A DNA stretch of 64,000 bases, from the NCBI GenBank assembly GCA_963697705.1, contig CAVOPA010000017.1, positions 1,364,001-1,428,000 of the forward strand, in the 5' to 3' direction. Positions 51,194-60,921 of this stretch are shown piece by piece. The translations under genes and the position numbers were made by a program. Below the pieces are notes generated by a model. It saw only the letters and a program-made list of their open reading frames with translations. It did no database searches and had not been told where the DNA came from. This DNA comes from CAVUCH01 sp963697705. GTDB lineage: Bacteria > Acidobacteriota > Vicinamibacteria > Vicinamibacterales > JAENWD01. Every line of letters starts with the position of its first letter. Position 1 is the first letter of the stretch.

Positions 51194-51802
51194 TCAGGTG
51201 CGTGGCTTGACCTCGACGTTCTGCAGTCGCACCGGTTCGCTGGAGTAGTTCTCGAGCTCGAGCACCTTCTTCTCCTTGTCGAACCGGATCTTGGTCGCAT
51301 AGGCCAACTTGCCCTCCCCTTTGCCGTCCTTGTTCACGCGAATCTCGAACAGCGTGAACGGGTAGTCGATCGTGCGCGGCTGCTGCTGGGCCTCGGCCAT
51401 GCCGATGTAGCGGTCGGCCGCCAGCACGATGCGCCGTCCGCCTTCCGGCAGCGGGGCCTCCCAGGCATAGCGCAGTTGAAGGCCAAGCCGCAGGTTGTGC
51501 GGATCCGACCCGCGAAGGGATGGGATCTGGAACCGCCCCTTCACCGACTGCTTCTGCAGCGTGTTGAGCAGGTCCTTCGGGCCCTTTTCGACCATGGTCG
51601 TGATGAGGAGCTCGCGCTCCTCCGGGGTCGACCACTTGTCGACGTAGATCTGCACCTGGGCGTTGCTGCCGGTGCCGATGTTGCTCATGTTCACGGCGAA
51701 GGCGGTGATCAGGAGCTTCTCTCCGCTCGTTTGAGCGGAGGCCAATCCGGCGGCGGCGGTCACCGCGATCGCCAAAGCAAGGGTGGTCAGGTTCGCTTTC
51801 AC
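51194..51802 (-). CDS. exported protein of unknown function
   Basis: A 202-residue protein from a GTG at 51802, chosen because AGGAGG lies 6 bases upstream and a signal peptide follows at once (ALAIAVTAAAGLASAQ). The mature part is beta-rich and hydrophilic: VQIYVDKWSTPEERELLITT, YAWEAPLPEGGRRIVLAADR, IDYPFTLFEIRVNKDGKGEG and a C-terminal YSSEPVRLQNVEVKPRT. I recognise no named family. It stands alone. Confidence 0.7.
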   Translation of the reverse strand: MKANLTTLALAIAVTAAAGLASAQTSGEKLLITAFAVNMSNIGTGSNAQVQIYVDKWSTPEERELLITTMVEKGPKDLLNTLQKQSVKGRFQIPSLRGSDPHNLRLGLQLRYAWEAPLPEGGRRIVLAADRYIGMAEAQQQPRTIDYPFTLFEIRVNKDGKGEGKLAYATKIRFDKEKKVLELENYSSEPVRLQNVEVKPRT

Positions 51803-52113
51803 GTGGTTCCTCCTGTCGAAGAAGCTGATGCCCGCGCGCCCTGCGCGAATCGGCCCTGTACGATTATGGATCGCCACGTTTGCCCAGAACATGCCCCGTG
51901 CCGGCCCGCAAATGGCGGCAGCCTGAGCTGTCGCCCAACGCCTTCATCCCGTATCATGGGCGAGGCTCGCCAGGTCTTCGGTCGCGACAGCGGGCCGAAG
52001 GCTGCGTTCCGCGGCCTGGCCGGCGCACCGGTCTATCAGCGTGGGTGCGGGCAGGCAGCGTCAATGGCAGGACACGAGTGCCGCGCAGGCACGCCTGTCC
52101 TGCAGGAGGGTGA
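51803..52113. other. divergent intergenic region
   Basis: These 311 bp separate two divergent exported-protein genes. I see no supported gene or clear promoter. Confidence 0.35.
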
Positions 52114-53649
52114 ATGAGAGCAGCGGCGCGCGCATCGCACGTCGGGGCGCTGATCGGCGTGCTGGCGCTGACGGCTTCGTGCAACCGGCAGGAGACGGCG
52201 GCACCGCCGAGCACGCAGGCAGGTGGCACCGCCGGAACTCAGGCGACCGCCGAGTCGCCGCAGGAGTCCGCCGCCGAGGACGCGCCGTCGGACGACGCCA
52301 TCGCGAAGGTGCTCGAGCCGTGGCACGGTGACCTGGACGAGATAGTCAAGCGGGGATTTGTCCGGGTGCTGGTCACCTTCAGCAAGACCAACTACTTCCT
52401 CGACAAGGCCACCCAACGGGGCGTGTCGTACGAAGCGGGACGACAGTTCGAGCAGTACCTGGCCAAGCGCTTGAAGCTGAAGCGGGCCGTGCACGCCGTG
52501 TTCATCCCGGTGAGCCGCGATCGCCTCTATCCGGCGCTCGCCGAAGGGCGCGGGGACGTCGCGGCGGCCGGCCTGGCGGCCACCCCCGAGGCCGAGAAGG
52601 TGGTCTCGTTCGCGACGCCGTTCATGACCGACGCGACCGAGGTCGTCGTCACGGCCGCCGACGAACCGCCGCTTGCGTCGACCGCCGCTCTCTCGGGCCG
52701 CGAAGTGCACGTGCGGCGGTCGAGCAGCTATTACGAGCACCTGGTGCGGCTGAACCAGGCGTTTGTCCGTGCAGGCAAACCGCCGGTGAAGATCGTCGAA
52801 GCGAGCGAGAACCTCGAAGACGAGGACATCCTCGAGATGGTCAGCGCGCACCTCATGCCGGCGACCGTGGTGCACGGCCACGTCGCGCGGTTCTGGTCGC
52901 AGGTGTTCGCGGGCCTCCGGGTGAACGAGCAGGCGCCGGTTCACGAGCACGGAAAGATCGGCTGGGCCGTGCGCCGCGATGCGCCGAAGCTGCGCGCCGC
53001 GGTCGACGGCTTCGCCGCCGCCAACGGCCCGGGCACGCTCATGTTCAACATCGTGTACAAGCGCTATCTCGAGGACATCGGCCGTTTGAAGAACAACACC
53101 TCGGAAGCCGAGCTCCGGAGGTTTCGGCAAGCCGTGCAGTTCTTCAGGCGATACGGGGATCAGTACGACCTGCCCTGGTTGCTCGTAGCCGCGCAGGCGT
53201 ACCAGGAATCACAAATCGATCAGAGCCGCCGCAGCAGCGCGGGAGCGGTCGGCGTGATGCAGATAAAGCCGACGACCGCCGCCGGGTCGCCCGTCTTCAT
53301 CAAGGGGGTGGACACGAGCCTGGAGAGGAACATCCATGCGGGGGTGAAGTACCTCCGCTTCATCGTCGACGAGTACTACAAGGATGAACCGATGGAGCGT
53401 CTCGACAAGGCCCTCTTTGCGATTGCGTCCTACAACGCAGGACCGGCGCGCATCGCGGGGCTGCGGACCAAGGCCCAGCGCATGGGGCTCGATCGCAATC
53501 GCTGGTTCGCGAACGTCGAGGTCGTCGCGGCGCGCGAGATCGGACGCGAGACGGTGCAGTACGTGAGCAACATCTACAAGTACTACGTGGCCTACACGCT
53601 GCTCCGGGAGCAGAAGGAGCGGCGCGACGCGGCGCGCACGGAGAGGTGA
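52114..53649 (+). CDS. MltF-like lytic murein transglycosylase lipoprotein
   Basis: A 511-residue exported lipoprotein (lipobox LTASC, Cys about residue 23). Residues about 75-310 form a periplasmic solute-binding (SBP_bac_3) domain: GFVRVLVTFSKTNYFLD, then YPALAEGRGDVAAAGLAAT. Residues about 345-480 form an SLT domain with the catalytic Glu in AQAYQESQIDQS, then SSAGAVGVMQIKPTT and a SYNAGPARI stretch. This two-domain layout is that of MltF, which cleaves peptidoglycan glycan strands. In MltF the N-domain binds muropeptides and regulates the enzyme. Confidence 0.92.
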   Translation: MRAAARASHVGALIGVLALTASCNRQETAAPPSTQAGGTAGTQATAESPQESAAEDAPSDDAIAKVLEPWHGDLDEIVKRGFVRVLVTFSKTNYFLDKATQRGVSYEAGRQFEQYLAKRLKLKRAVHAVFIPVSRDRLYPALAEGRGDVAAAGLAATPEAEKVVSFATPFMTDATEVVVTAADEPPLASTAALSGREVHVRRSSSYYEHLVRLNQAFVRAGKPPVKIVEASENLEDEDILEMVSAHLMPATVVHGHVARFWSQVFAGLRVNEQAPVHEHGKIGWAVRRDAPKLRAAVDGFAAANGPGTLMFNIVYKRYLEDIGRLKNNTSEAELRRFRQAVQFFRRYGDQYDLPWLLVAAQAYQESQIDQSRRSSAGAVGVMQIKPTTAAGSPVFIKGVDTSLERNIHAGVKYLRFIVDEYYKDEPMERLDKALFAIASYNAGPARIAGLRTKAQRMGLDRNRWFANVEVVAAREIGRETVQYVSNIYKYYVAYTLLREQKERRDAARTER

Positions 53650-53691
53650 GCGACGACCGCGTCGATCACAGTCGCCGCGATCGCTCACGCG

Positions 53692-54645
53692 TCACTGCCG
53701 GAGCGTCACGGTCGTCGGCGCGGTCAGTGTGAATTCCATCAGCGTCTCGGCCGGAATCACGGCCGCCTTGCCTTTCGTGGCCATGTTGGTGCCGACGCCC
53801 GCCGCGGCGCCGGCGCCCAAGCCGATCGCCGCTCCCTTCCCGCCGCCCGCGATGGCCCCGACGAGCGCCCCGGCCCCGGCCATGACCCCGGTCCGTTTGG
53901 CGTCACGGCCCTTGCTCGTCCCGGCCTCAACTCCGTAGTTGCCGGCCTTCACGCGGATGGTATTGTTGTGCTCGCCCGCGATCGAGCGGATCGTGACCTC
54001 CATGCTCGCCACGCCTTTGACGCGTCCGCCGGGATCGCTCAAGGCAACGACGCCGGTGACCGGCGCGCCTTGGGGCGCGAGGACCGTGCCGCCCACCACG
54101 AGCGGCTGCTCCAGGACGGCCTCGAAGACGGAACCGTTGGCGAGCTTGCTGGTGGTGAGCTCAGTCGTGTTCCGCACCGCGATCACCGTGCCGGCGGGAA
54201 TGGTGTAGTCGCGCGACTTCAACTCGTGGATCTGTTGCTGCACCTGCTGGTTGGTCTGGGCCTGCTCCTCGAAGGCGCCCTTCACCTTCGCCTTGTCCTG
54301 CGCGTACTGCTCGGAGGCCTTCTTGCCCTGCTCAGCGGTCACGTACTCCTGGCTAGCCGGCGTGCCTGGCTTGGCGGCGGCGCTCTTCGTGCCCGCAGGC
54401 TTGGTCGCCTTCGGTTTCGCGGGGGCGGCAGCGGGCGGGGCTTCCGCGGGCTGTGGTTCCGCCGGCGTCGTCTCCGCGGCCTTGGCCTGCTCCTCCTTGG
54501 CCGCCAACTCCTTCTTCGTCTGATCGAGCTGCGCCTGCAGCTCCTCCACTTTCTGCTGCTCGGCCGACTTCTTGGAGGAGCATGCCGCCCCGCCGAGCGC
54601 CGCCAGGATTCCGATCGCGACCATATAGACCACGGGTTTCTTCAC
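53692..54645 (-). CDS. lipoprotein with coiled-coil, Ala/Pro linker and glycine zipper
   Basis: A 317-residue exported protein from a GTG that overlaps the glgP stop by 4 bp (GTGA). Lipobox LGGAAC (Cys about residue 22). A coiled-coil of about 40 residues (KVEELQAQLDQTKKELAAKE) is followed by an Ala/Pro/Lys-rich linker, then from about residue 150 a beta-rich domain (YTIPAGTVIAVRNTTELTTS) like that of VirB10/TrbI-type or Gly-zipper surface proteins, with AGAGALVGAIAGGGKGAAIG near residue 270. It presumably sits in the outer membrane. Its coupling to a glycogen enzyme gene is odd and functionally unexplained. Confidence 0.72.
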   Translation of the reverse strand: MKKPVVYMVAIGILAALGGAACSSKKSAEQQKVEELQAQLDQTKKELAAKEEQAKAAETTPAEPQPAEAPPAAAPAKPKATKPAGTKSAAAKPGTPASQEYVTAEQGKKASEQYAQDKAKVKGAFEEQAQTNQQVQQQIHELKSRDYTIPAGTVIAVRNTTELTTSKLANGSVFEAVLEQPLVVGGTVLAPQGAPVTGVVALSDPGGRVKGVASMEVTIRSIAGEHNNTIRVKAGNYGVEAGTSKGRDAKRTGVMAGAGALVGAIAGGGKGAAIGLGAGAAAGVGTNMATKGKAAVIPAETLMEFTLTAPTTVTLRQ

Positions 54646-57158
54646 GTCAGCATCTCCTGTCCGATGGGCGTCGCCACGCGTACACCCCACACCAGTTCGC
54701 AATAATCGCGGATCGATCGGTCGGACGAGAACTTGCCCATGCGGGCCGCGTTCAGAATCGACGCGCGGGCCCACCGCTCCGGCTGCTGCCACAGTACGCC
54801 GACACGCTCCTGGCAGTCTACGTAATCCTCGTAGTCGGCCAGCACGAGGAACGGGTCGTGGTGCAGCAGGTTGTCCACGAGAGGCCGGAACAGGGCCGAG
54901 TCGCCGCCTGCCAGCTCGCCCGACGCGACGAAGTCGAGGACGTCTCGCAACGTCGCATTCCGCTCGTAGTACTCGCGAGGGCGATACCCGCGCGCCTGGA
55001 GGCCGTCGACGCCATCGGCCGTGAGGCCGAAGAGGAAGAAGTTCTCCTCGCCGACCTCCTCACGAATCTCGACGTTCGCCCCGTCGAGCGTTCCGATGGT
55101 CAGCGCGCCATTCATCGAGAACTTCATGTTCCCGGTGCCAGACGCCTCCTTCCCGGCCGTGGAGATCTGCTCGGAGAGATCGGCCGCCGGGTAGACCCAG
55201 CGAGCGTTCTTCACGTTGTAGTCGGGGAAGAACACCACCTTCAGGCGGTCGCGGACCAGCGGGTCGCGGTTGACCAGGTCCGCCGTGGCGTTGATCAACC
55301 GGATGATCAGCTTGGCCATCGCGTAGCCTGGCGCGGCCTTGCCGCCGAACACGAACGTGCGCGCCGGCACCTCCGCCCCCGCGTTCCGGCGCAGCCGCAG
55401 GTACAGCGTCAGGATGTGCAGCACGTTCAGGTGCTGGCGCTTGTACTCGTGCAGCCGCTTCGCCTGCACGTCGAACAGGCTCTCCGGGTCGACGGTGACA
55501 CCGGTGCGCAGCTGGATCACGGCGGCCAGTGCACGCTTGGCCTGCAGCTTCACCGCGCGCCATTCCTCTTGGAACCCCGGGTCGTCCGCCAGCGGCTCGA
55601 GAGCGCGGAGCTGCTGGAGATCGCGCAGCCAGCCGCTGCCGATGCGGCTGTCGAGCAGGGCCGCGAGGGCAGGGTTGCTGAGCGCCAGGAAGCGCCGCGG
55701 CGTGACGCCGTTGGTCACGTTGCAGAACTTCCCGGGCCATAACTCGGCGTAGTCGCGCATCACGGTTTGCGCCAGGAGCTCGGAATGCAGCCGCGACACG
55801 CCGTTCACGCGGTGGCTGCCCACGGTGGCGAGTCCGGCCATGCGGACGAAGCGGCCGCCGCTCTCGTCGATGATCGACAGCGCCGCCACCCTGCTGTCGT
55901 CGAAGCCGGCCGCCCGGACCTCGCCGAGGAACCGCCGGTTGATCTCCAGGATGATCTCGAGGTGCCGTGGCAGCATCCGGCCGAACAGCTCGATCGGCCA
56001 CTTCTCCAGCGCCTCGGGCAGCAGCGTGTGATTCGTGTACGCGCAGGCGTGCCGCGTCACGTGCCACGCCGTGTCCCAGTCCAGCACGTGCTCGTCCACC
56101 AGCAGCCGCATCAGCTCGGCGATGGCGATTGCGGGATGCGTGTCGTTCAGCTGAACGGCCCACTTCTCATGGAACCGCTCGATCGGCCGGTCCATCAGGA
56201 GGTGCAGCCGGATCATGTCCTGGAGCGAGCAGCTGACGAAGAAGAACTGCTGCTGCAGCCGGAGTGCCTTTCCCTGGACGACCTCGTCGTTCGGGTAGAG
56301 CACCTTCGTGATGTTCTCTGATTGCACCTTGTCTTCGACGGCCCGGAGGTAGTCGCCGTGATTGAACGCCTCGAAATCGAACGACTCGACGGCCTCCGCC
56401 TTCCACAGCCGCAGGTGATTGCAGGTGTCGACCCGGTAGCCGAGGATCGGCGTGTCGTAGGCGACGCCCTTGACGACAGCGGACGGCAGCCAGCGGACCC
56501 TCTGGTGGCCGTGTTCGTCGGTCCAACGCTCGGTATGTCCGTCGAAGCCCACGTCGTACGCGATCTCCGGCCGGCCCACTTCCCATGCATTCCCGAAGCG
56601 CAGCCACTTGTCCGTGGTCTCCACCTGCCAGCCGTCCTTGATCGCCTGGTCGAAGATGCCGAACTCGTAGCGGATGCCGTATCCGATCGCGGGCACCTTG
56701 AGGCAGGCGAGCGAGTCCATGAAGCACGACGCCAGCCGCCCCAGGCCGCCGTTGCCGAGCCCGGGCTCCTCTTCCTGGGCGATGATCTGCTCGAGATCCA
56801 GCCCCAGCTCCGACATCGCTTCGACCGCGGCGTCGCGGATCCCGAGGCTGAGCAGGTTGTTCTCGAGGTGCGGCCCCGGCAGATACTCGGCGGAGAGATA
56901 CGCCACGACCCGCGCGTCTTCCTCGATGTACGTCTCGGTCGTGCGGACGCCCAAGGCGAGCACGCGGTCCCGCACCGTCAGCGCGAGCGCCGTATACGCA
57001 TCGTGCGGCGTGGCCGCCATGGGAACGCGCCCGATCGTGCACAGGAGGTGATCGAGAAACGACTGCCGCAGGTCCGCCACGGTCATCCCGGTACGGACAC
57101 CGCTCGATGCGGAAAGCGCGGCGGCACGCCGCGGCGTTGTCTTCTTGCTCTTGGCCAT
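54642..57158 (-). CDS. glgP: glycogen/starch/alpha-glucan phosphorylase
   Basis: An 838-residue enzyme of full length for the GlgP/MalP family. The pyridoxal-phosphate site is in EASGTGNMKFSMNGALTIGT, and YLSAEYLPGPHLENNLLSLG and GLGNGGLGRLASCFMDSLA are family hallmarks. It releases glucose 1-phosphate from alpha-glucans, feeding the glycolysis genes nearby. It lies upstream of a lipoprotein gene with a 4-bp overlap, and 37 bp downstream of an AspT/YidE-type transporter gene on the same strand. Confidence 0.96.
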   Translation of the reverse strand: MAKSKKTTPRRAAALSASSGVRTGMTVADLRQSFLDHLLCTIGRVPMAATPHDAYTALALTVRDRVLALGVRTTETYIEEDARVVAYLSAEYLPGPHLENNLLSLGIRDAAVEAMSELGLDLEQIIAQEEEPGLGNGGLGRLASCFMDSLACLKVPAIGYGIRYEFGIFDQAIKDGWQVETTDKWLRFGNAWEVGRPEIAYDVGFDGHTERWTDEHGHQRVRWLPSAVVKGVAYDTPILGYRVDTCNHLRLWKAEAVESFDFEAFNHGDYLRAVEDKVQSENITKVLYPNDEVVQGKALRLQQQFFFVSCSLQDMIRLHLLMDRPIERFHEKWAVQLNDTHPAIAIAELMRLLVDEHVLDWDTAWHVTRHACAYTNHTLLPEALEKWPIELFGRMLPRHLEIILEINRRFLGEVRAAGFDDSRVAALSIIDESGGRFVRMAGLATVGSHRVNGVSRLHSELLAQTVMRDYAELWPGKFCNVTNGVTPRRFLALSNPALAALLDSRIGSGWLRDLQQLRALEPLADDPGFQEEWRAVKLQAKRALAAVIQLRTGVTVDPESLFDVQAKRLHEYKRQHLNVLHILTLYLRLRRNAGAEVPARTFVFGGKAAPGYAMAKLIIRLINATADLVNRDPLVRDRLKVVFFPDYNVKNARWVYPAADLSEQISTAGKEASGTGNMKFSMNGALTIGTLDGANVEIREEVGEENFFLFGLTADGVDGLQARGYRPREYYERNATLRDVLDFVASGELAGGDSALFRPLVDNLLHHDPFLVLADYEDYVDCQERVGVLWQQPERWARASILNAARMGKFSSDRSIRDYCELVWGVRVATPIGQEMLT

Positions 57159-57195
57159 GGTTGCACTCGTTCGAGGAAGAGTATCGGGTGCGCGC

Positions 57196-58866
57196 TCACC
57201 CGCACAGGATGAACGTGAGTGACTGCGCCACCAGCACGCGCAGCAGCATCGTCAGCGGGTACACCATCGCGTAGGTGATGGTCGGCGCGTCGGATCCCGA
57301 GAGCTCGTTCGCGAACGTGAGCGCCGGGGGAGCGGTCATGCTGCCGGCGAGCAGGCCGCTCAACGCGACGAAGTTCATCTTCAGGGTCGCGCGGGCGAAC
57401 GCTGCCACCAGCAGCAGCGGCAGCATCGTCACGCAGATGCCGGCGAGCAGCCACCGCACGCCGGTGGCGCTGACCACCGTACGGAAGAACGTCGGGCCCG
57501 CTTCGAGGCCGACAGCCGCGAAGAACAACGCCACGCCGAATTCCCTGAACGCGAAGTTCGCGCTCAACGGCATGTGGAAGACGAGCCGTCCGACACGACC
57601 GATCCGGCCGACGACGAGCGCGACGATCAGGGGGCCGGCAGCGAGCCCGAGCCGGAGCGGCTGCGGGAACCCGGGTACCGCGATGGGGATGGTGCCGACG
57701 AGAATGCCGACGAACATCCCGACGAACAGCGGGATGAAGTGCGTCTCGTTGAGCTCCTTCAGCGAGTTGCCGAGGGCGTGCGTCGCCGCCTGCAGGTCGG
57801 CGTCGCGCCCGACGATCTGCACGACGTCACCGAACTGCAACCGCAGGTGCGGCACCGCGGTCATCTCGACGTCCCCGCGCGTAATCCTGGTCACGGCGAT
57901 GCTGTGGTGCCCATCGAGGTCGAGCTCGCCGATGGTCCGGCCGAGCACGTGCTTCGCTGTCACCGCCACGCGCCGGTGGCTGAGCCCGGTGTCGGCCGAC
58001 GTAAGGTCCTCCGCGCTGTGCTCGCCGACGACGCGTTCGAACTGGTCGAGGGCGGCGTGGGTGCCCACCGCGAGGATGCGGTCTCCCTTGTGCACGGCCG
58101 CACGGTTGGTCGCCACGCGGATGTCACCGCCGTGTCCCAGCCGCGAGACGGTCACGCCGGCTTCCAGTCGGCCGGGAAGCTGGTCGACCTGCAGGCCATC
58201 GAGGTTCGGGTTGGTGATGACGAGCGTCCGCCGCTCGAGCGGCACGACGGCGGCGCGCTGGGCGTCGGCCAACGCCGCCGCCTCCTTCGCAGGGTCGATC
58301 CGGAACAGCCGCTTGACCAGCAGCACCGTCACCATCACGCCGAGGATCGCCGTCGGAAACGTGACCGCCGCGGCGAGTGCCGGGAGGGCCACCCGATCGG
58401 CCGACACGCCTGGGATGGTGGCGAGCGTCTGCGTCGCCGCACCGAGCGACGGCATGTTGATCGACGCTCCCGAGAATATGCCGAGCACCGCTGCCGGGTC
58501 GAAGCCCGCCAGCCGTCCGAGTGCCGCTGCGAAGGCGGCGCCGAGCAGCACCGTTACGGCGGCGAGCGCATTCATCCTGACGCCCTGGCGCCGCAGCGCC
58601 GCGAAGAACCCGGGCCCGAGCTGCAGCCCGATCGTGAACACGAACAGGACGAGCCCGAATTCCTTCACGAACGCGAGCGTGCCGGCGTCCACCGGCCTGC
58701 CGAAATGCCCGACCAGGATCCCGGCGAAGAGGACGCCGGCCGAGCCCAGCCCCGCGCCGCGGATCTTGACGCTCCCGAGCGCCATGCCCGCCATGCACAC
58801 CATCACGAACACGCCGATCGCGTGGGCGATCGGCAGTTCGGCATTGAGCTGAAACAGCCAGCGCAT
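57196..58866 (-). CDS. AspT/YidE-type transporter with two TrkA-C domains
   Basis: A 556-residue membrane protein. Two membrane domains of about five to six helices each (residues 10-190 and 380-556) are duplicates and flank a soluble centre (about 205-370) with two TrkA-C-like domains (LEAGVTVSRLGHGGDIRVAT, then LRLQFGDVVQIVGRDAD). This is the layout of the aspartate:alanine exchanger family, which includes E. coli YidE and YbjL. The substrate is unknown. It sits between the pckA remnant and glgP on the same strand. Confidence 0.88.
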   Translation of the reverse strand: MRWLFQLNAELPIAHAIGVFVMVCMAGMALGSVKIRGAGLGSAGVLFAGILVGHFGRPVDAGTLAFVKEFGLVLFVFTIGLQLGPGFFAALRRQGVRMNALAAVTVLLGAAFAAALGRLAGFDPAAVLGIFSGASINMPSLGAATQTLATIPGVSADRVALPALAAAVTFPTAILGVMVTVLLVKRLFRIDPAKEAAALADAQRAAVVPLERRTLVITNPNLDGLQVDQLPGRLEAGVTVSRLGHGGDIRVATNRAAVHKGDRILAVGTHAALDQFERVVGEHSAEDLTSADTGLSHRRVAVTAKHVLGRTIGELDLDGHHSIAVTRITRGDVEMTAVPHLRLQFGDVVQIVGRDADLQAATHALGNSLKELNETHFIPLFVGMFVGILVGTIPIAVPGFPQPLRLGLAAGPLIVALVVGRIGRVGRLVFHMPLSANFAFREFGVALFFAAVGLEAGPTFFRTVVSATGVRWLLAGICVTMLPLLLVAAFARATLKMNFVALSGLLAGSMTAPPALTFANELSGSDAPTITYAMVYPLTMLLRVLVAQSLTFILCG

Positions 58867-58872
58867 TGCCCG

Positions 58873-59481
58873 CTACGCGGGCCCCGCGGCCCGCACCTCG
58901 GCGCTTGCCCCGGCCTCGTATTTCCGGAAGTTCTCCCGGAAGAGGCCCGCCAGCTTGCGCGCTGCCGCGTCGAAGGCCGCCTGGTCGGCCCACGTGATGC
59001 GGGGCACGAGGATCTCGGCGGGCACCCCGGGACATTCCGTGATCACGTCGAACCCGAACACCGGGTCCTCCTGCCGTGCCGCTCTCGCCAGGGCCCCGCT
59101 GTGGATTGCATCGACGATCACGCGGATCTTGATGCGATAGCTCGGGTCCCAGCCGGCGAACCCGTCGAAGCAGTACAGGCGCTCGCGCGTGTTGAGATAG
59201 TCACGCGCCCGCTCGCGGTTGATCGCGAAGGCCGCGGGATCGAGCGGGATATTGACCGTGCCCCACCAGACGTCCTTCTCCGACGCGGGATGCTTGACGA
59301 CGCGCTTGTCCTTGGGAGATCGGCCGGTCTTGGCGCCCGAGTAGGCGACGAGCGCCCCGTTGTCGGCGATGCTCGCGCCTTTCTCGTAGCGGATGGCGTG
59401 CTCGTACAAAGCGCCAGGCGGCAGGTTGCGGTGAATCTCGGTGACCGTCACGTCGTGTTCGCGAAGATCGAACGGAGTCAT
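58873..59481 (-). CDS. pckA: internally deleted ATP-dependent PEP carboxykinase
   Basis: A 202-residue in-frame protein with an intact start and stop. The first part (to about residue 120) matches the N-terminus of PckA: KTGRSPKDKRVV and ARDYLNTRERLYCFDGFAG. From about residue 123 it jumps to the extreme C-terminus of PckA: VDAIHSGALARA, FGFDVITECPGVPAEILVPR and LAGLFRENFRKYE. About 330 residues that should lie between, holding the nucleotide P-loop, metal and PEP sites, are absent. The product cannot be an active carboxykinase. The junction is near 59115-59125 (RIKIRVI then VDAI). It follows fba and precedes the transporter gene. A true deletion or an assembly join are both possible. Confidence 0.88.
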   Translation of the reverse strand: MTPFDLREHDVTVTEIHRNLPPGALYEHAIRYEKGASIADNGALVAYSGAKTGRSPKDKRVVKHPASEKDVWWGTVNIPLDPAAFAINRERARDYLNTRERLYCFDGFAGWDPSYRIKIRVIVDAIHSGALARAARQEDPVFGFDVITECPGVPAEILVPRITWADQAAFDAAARKLAGLFRENFRKYEAGASAEVRAAGPA

Positions 59482-59543
59482 GGTCGGGTCTCACGCTGAA
59501 ACACGGAGACTGCGCCGGACTCGCGCGGCGGCGAGGCGGCAGG

Positions 59544-60512
59544 TCACACGCCCTGGCGAGCACCCGTCAGAGCCGCCTTCACCGCCGGCAGCTGGCCGGC
59601 GGATCCGAGCTTCCCATTCTTGTGCGCGATGAAGTTGGCGTACTCGTCGATGAAGATGGTGCCCGGCGGACGCAGATCGAACTCGCCCGGCTTGTCGCGG
59701 AAGAACTCGCGGTGCACCCGGGTCCAGACCAGGCGCCCATCCGTGTCGATGTTCACCTTCGTGACCCCGTGGCGCGCGGCGGGAAGGTAGTCGTTCTCAT
59801 CGACGCCGCAGGCGCTCGGATCCAGCGTCCCGCCGGCAGCGTTGATGCGGCGCACTTCCTCGGCTGGCACGCTGGAGCTGCCGTGCATGACGATCGGTGT
59901 GCCCGGCAGCTTCTCCTGGATGGCCTCGATCACGTCGAAGTGCAGGGACTGGCGACCCTTGAACTTGTACGCGCCATGGCTCGTGCCGATGGCGGCCGCC
60001 AGCGAGTCGCACCCGGTGCGCTGCACGAACTCCACGGCCTCATCGGGGTTGGTGAGGCAGGCGTGTGCGGCGTCGACCGAGATGTCCTCCTCCACGCCGC
60101 CGAGCATGCCGAGCTCCGCCTCGACGCTCAGGCCCTTGGCGTGTGCCCGATCGACCACCCGCTTGGTGATCGCGACGTTCTGCTCGAACGGCTCGTGCGA
60201 CGCATCGATCATCACGGAACTGTAGAAACCCGAGTCGATGCAGTCGTAGCAGGTCGTCTCGTCTCCGTGATCCAGGTGCACGGCGAATATCGCGTCGGGG
60301 AAGATCTGCTCGGCGGCCCTGATGATCCCTTCGAGCATGCGCTTGTCCGTGTACTTCCGCGCGCCCCGGGACACCTGCACGATGAAGGGCGCCTGGCTGG
60401 CAAGGCATCCCTTGAAGAGACCCATCGCCTGCTCGGCGTTGTTGATGTTGTAGGCGCCGATGGCGAACGTCCCATACGCGACGCGGAACAGCTCGGAGGT
60501 GGTGACGATCAT
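59544..60512 (-). CDS. fba: class II fructose-bisphosphate aldolase
   Basis: A 322-residue zinc-dependent aldolase. VHLDHGDETTCYDCIDSGF carries the first Zn ligands, VEAELGMLGGVEEDIS is the class II signature region, and IGTSHGAYKFKG and MHGSSSVP are further metal/phosphate-binding stretches; VNIDTDGRLVWT closes the active site. It cleaves fructose 1,6-bisphosphate. ATG at 60512 follows AGGAG. It lies upstream of the deleted pckA and in the same direction as pfkA, 2.8 kb away. Confidence 0.95.
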   Translation of the reverse strand: MIVTTSELFRVAYGTFAIGAYNINNAEQAMGLFKGCLASQAPFIVQVSRGARKYTDKRMLEGIIRAAEQIFPDAIFAVHLDHGDETTCYDCIDSGFYSSVMIDASHEPFEQNVAITKRVVDRAHAKGLSVEAELGMLGGVEEDISVDAAHACLTNPDEAVEFVQRTGCDSLAAAIGTSHGAYKFKGRQSLHFDVIEAIQEKLPGTPIVMHGSSSVPAEEVRRINAAGGTLDPSACGVDENDYLPAARHGVTKVNIDTDGRLVWTRVHREFFRDKPGEFDLRPPGTIFIDEYANFIAHKNGKLGSAGQLPAVKAALTGARQGV

Positions 60513-60921
60513 GGTGCTCCTCGTACTGCAGGAGCCGGGTTTCGAACCGGCTGTGACCCAAACGGTGCGCCATGGGATCGGACCGGCAGATCTATCCCAT
60601 AGGAAGGGGACGCGGCAGTAGGAGTCGAGTCCGAGATTTCGGAGTCCGCTCCGATACCGCGTGGACCGCTGGAGGATGCCGGTCCACGTCGCGGGCGCTA
60701 TCCGACTGTAAGCCAGCCGGTTGCGGTGTCTACCGCTTCAAGCTCCCCGGTCCGTGATCGGCACGGAACGTGCCAGTCCTACCGGCGGTTCGCCGCGGTG
60801 ACGCGTGTTGCCGCAGCTGCGGACTCCGCCGGATACGCCGGCGGGGCGACTCTCGACCAGGGTGGACCTGCACCGCCAGCCACCCCGTACGGCGGCTTCC
60901 AGAGATCACAGGAGAGACACG
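60513..60921. other. 409-bp divergent intergenic region
   Basis: Between fba and the DUF3300 gene. No gene is supported. It should hold both promoters. I found no hairpin array like those elsewhere in this window. Confidence 0.35.

Noticed and set aside
60536..60560. GTTTCGAACC motif resembling a tRNA T-loop
   Set aside because: No acceptor or anticodon arms can be formed around it.
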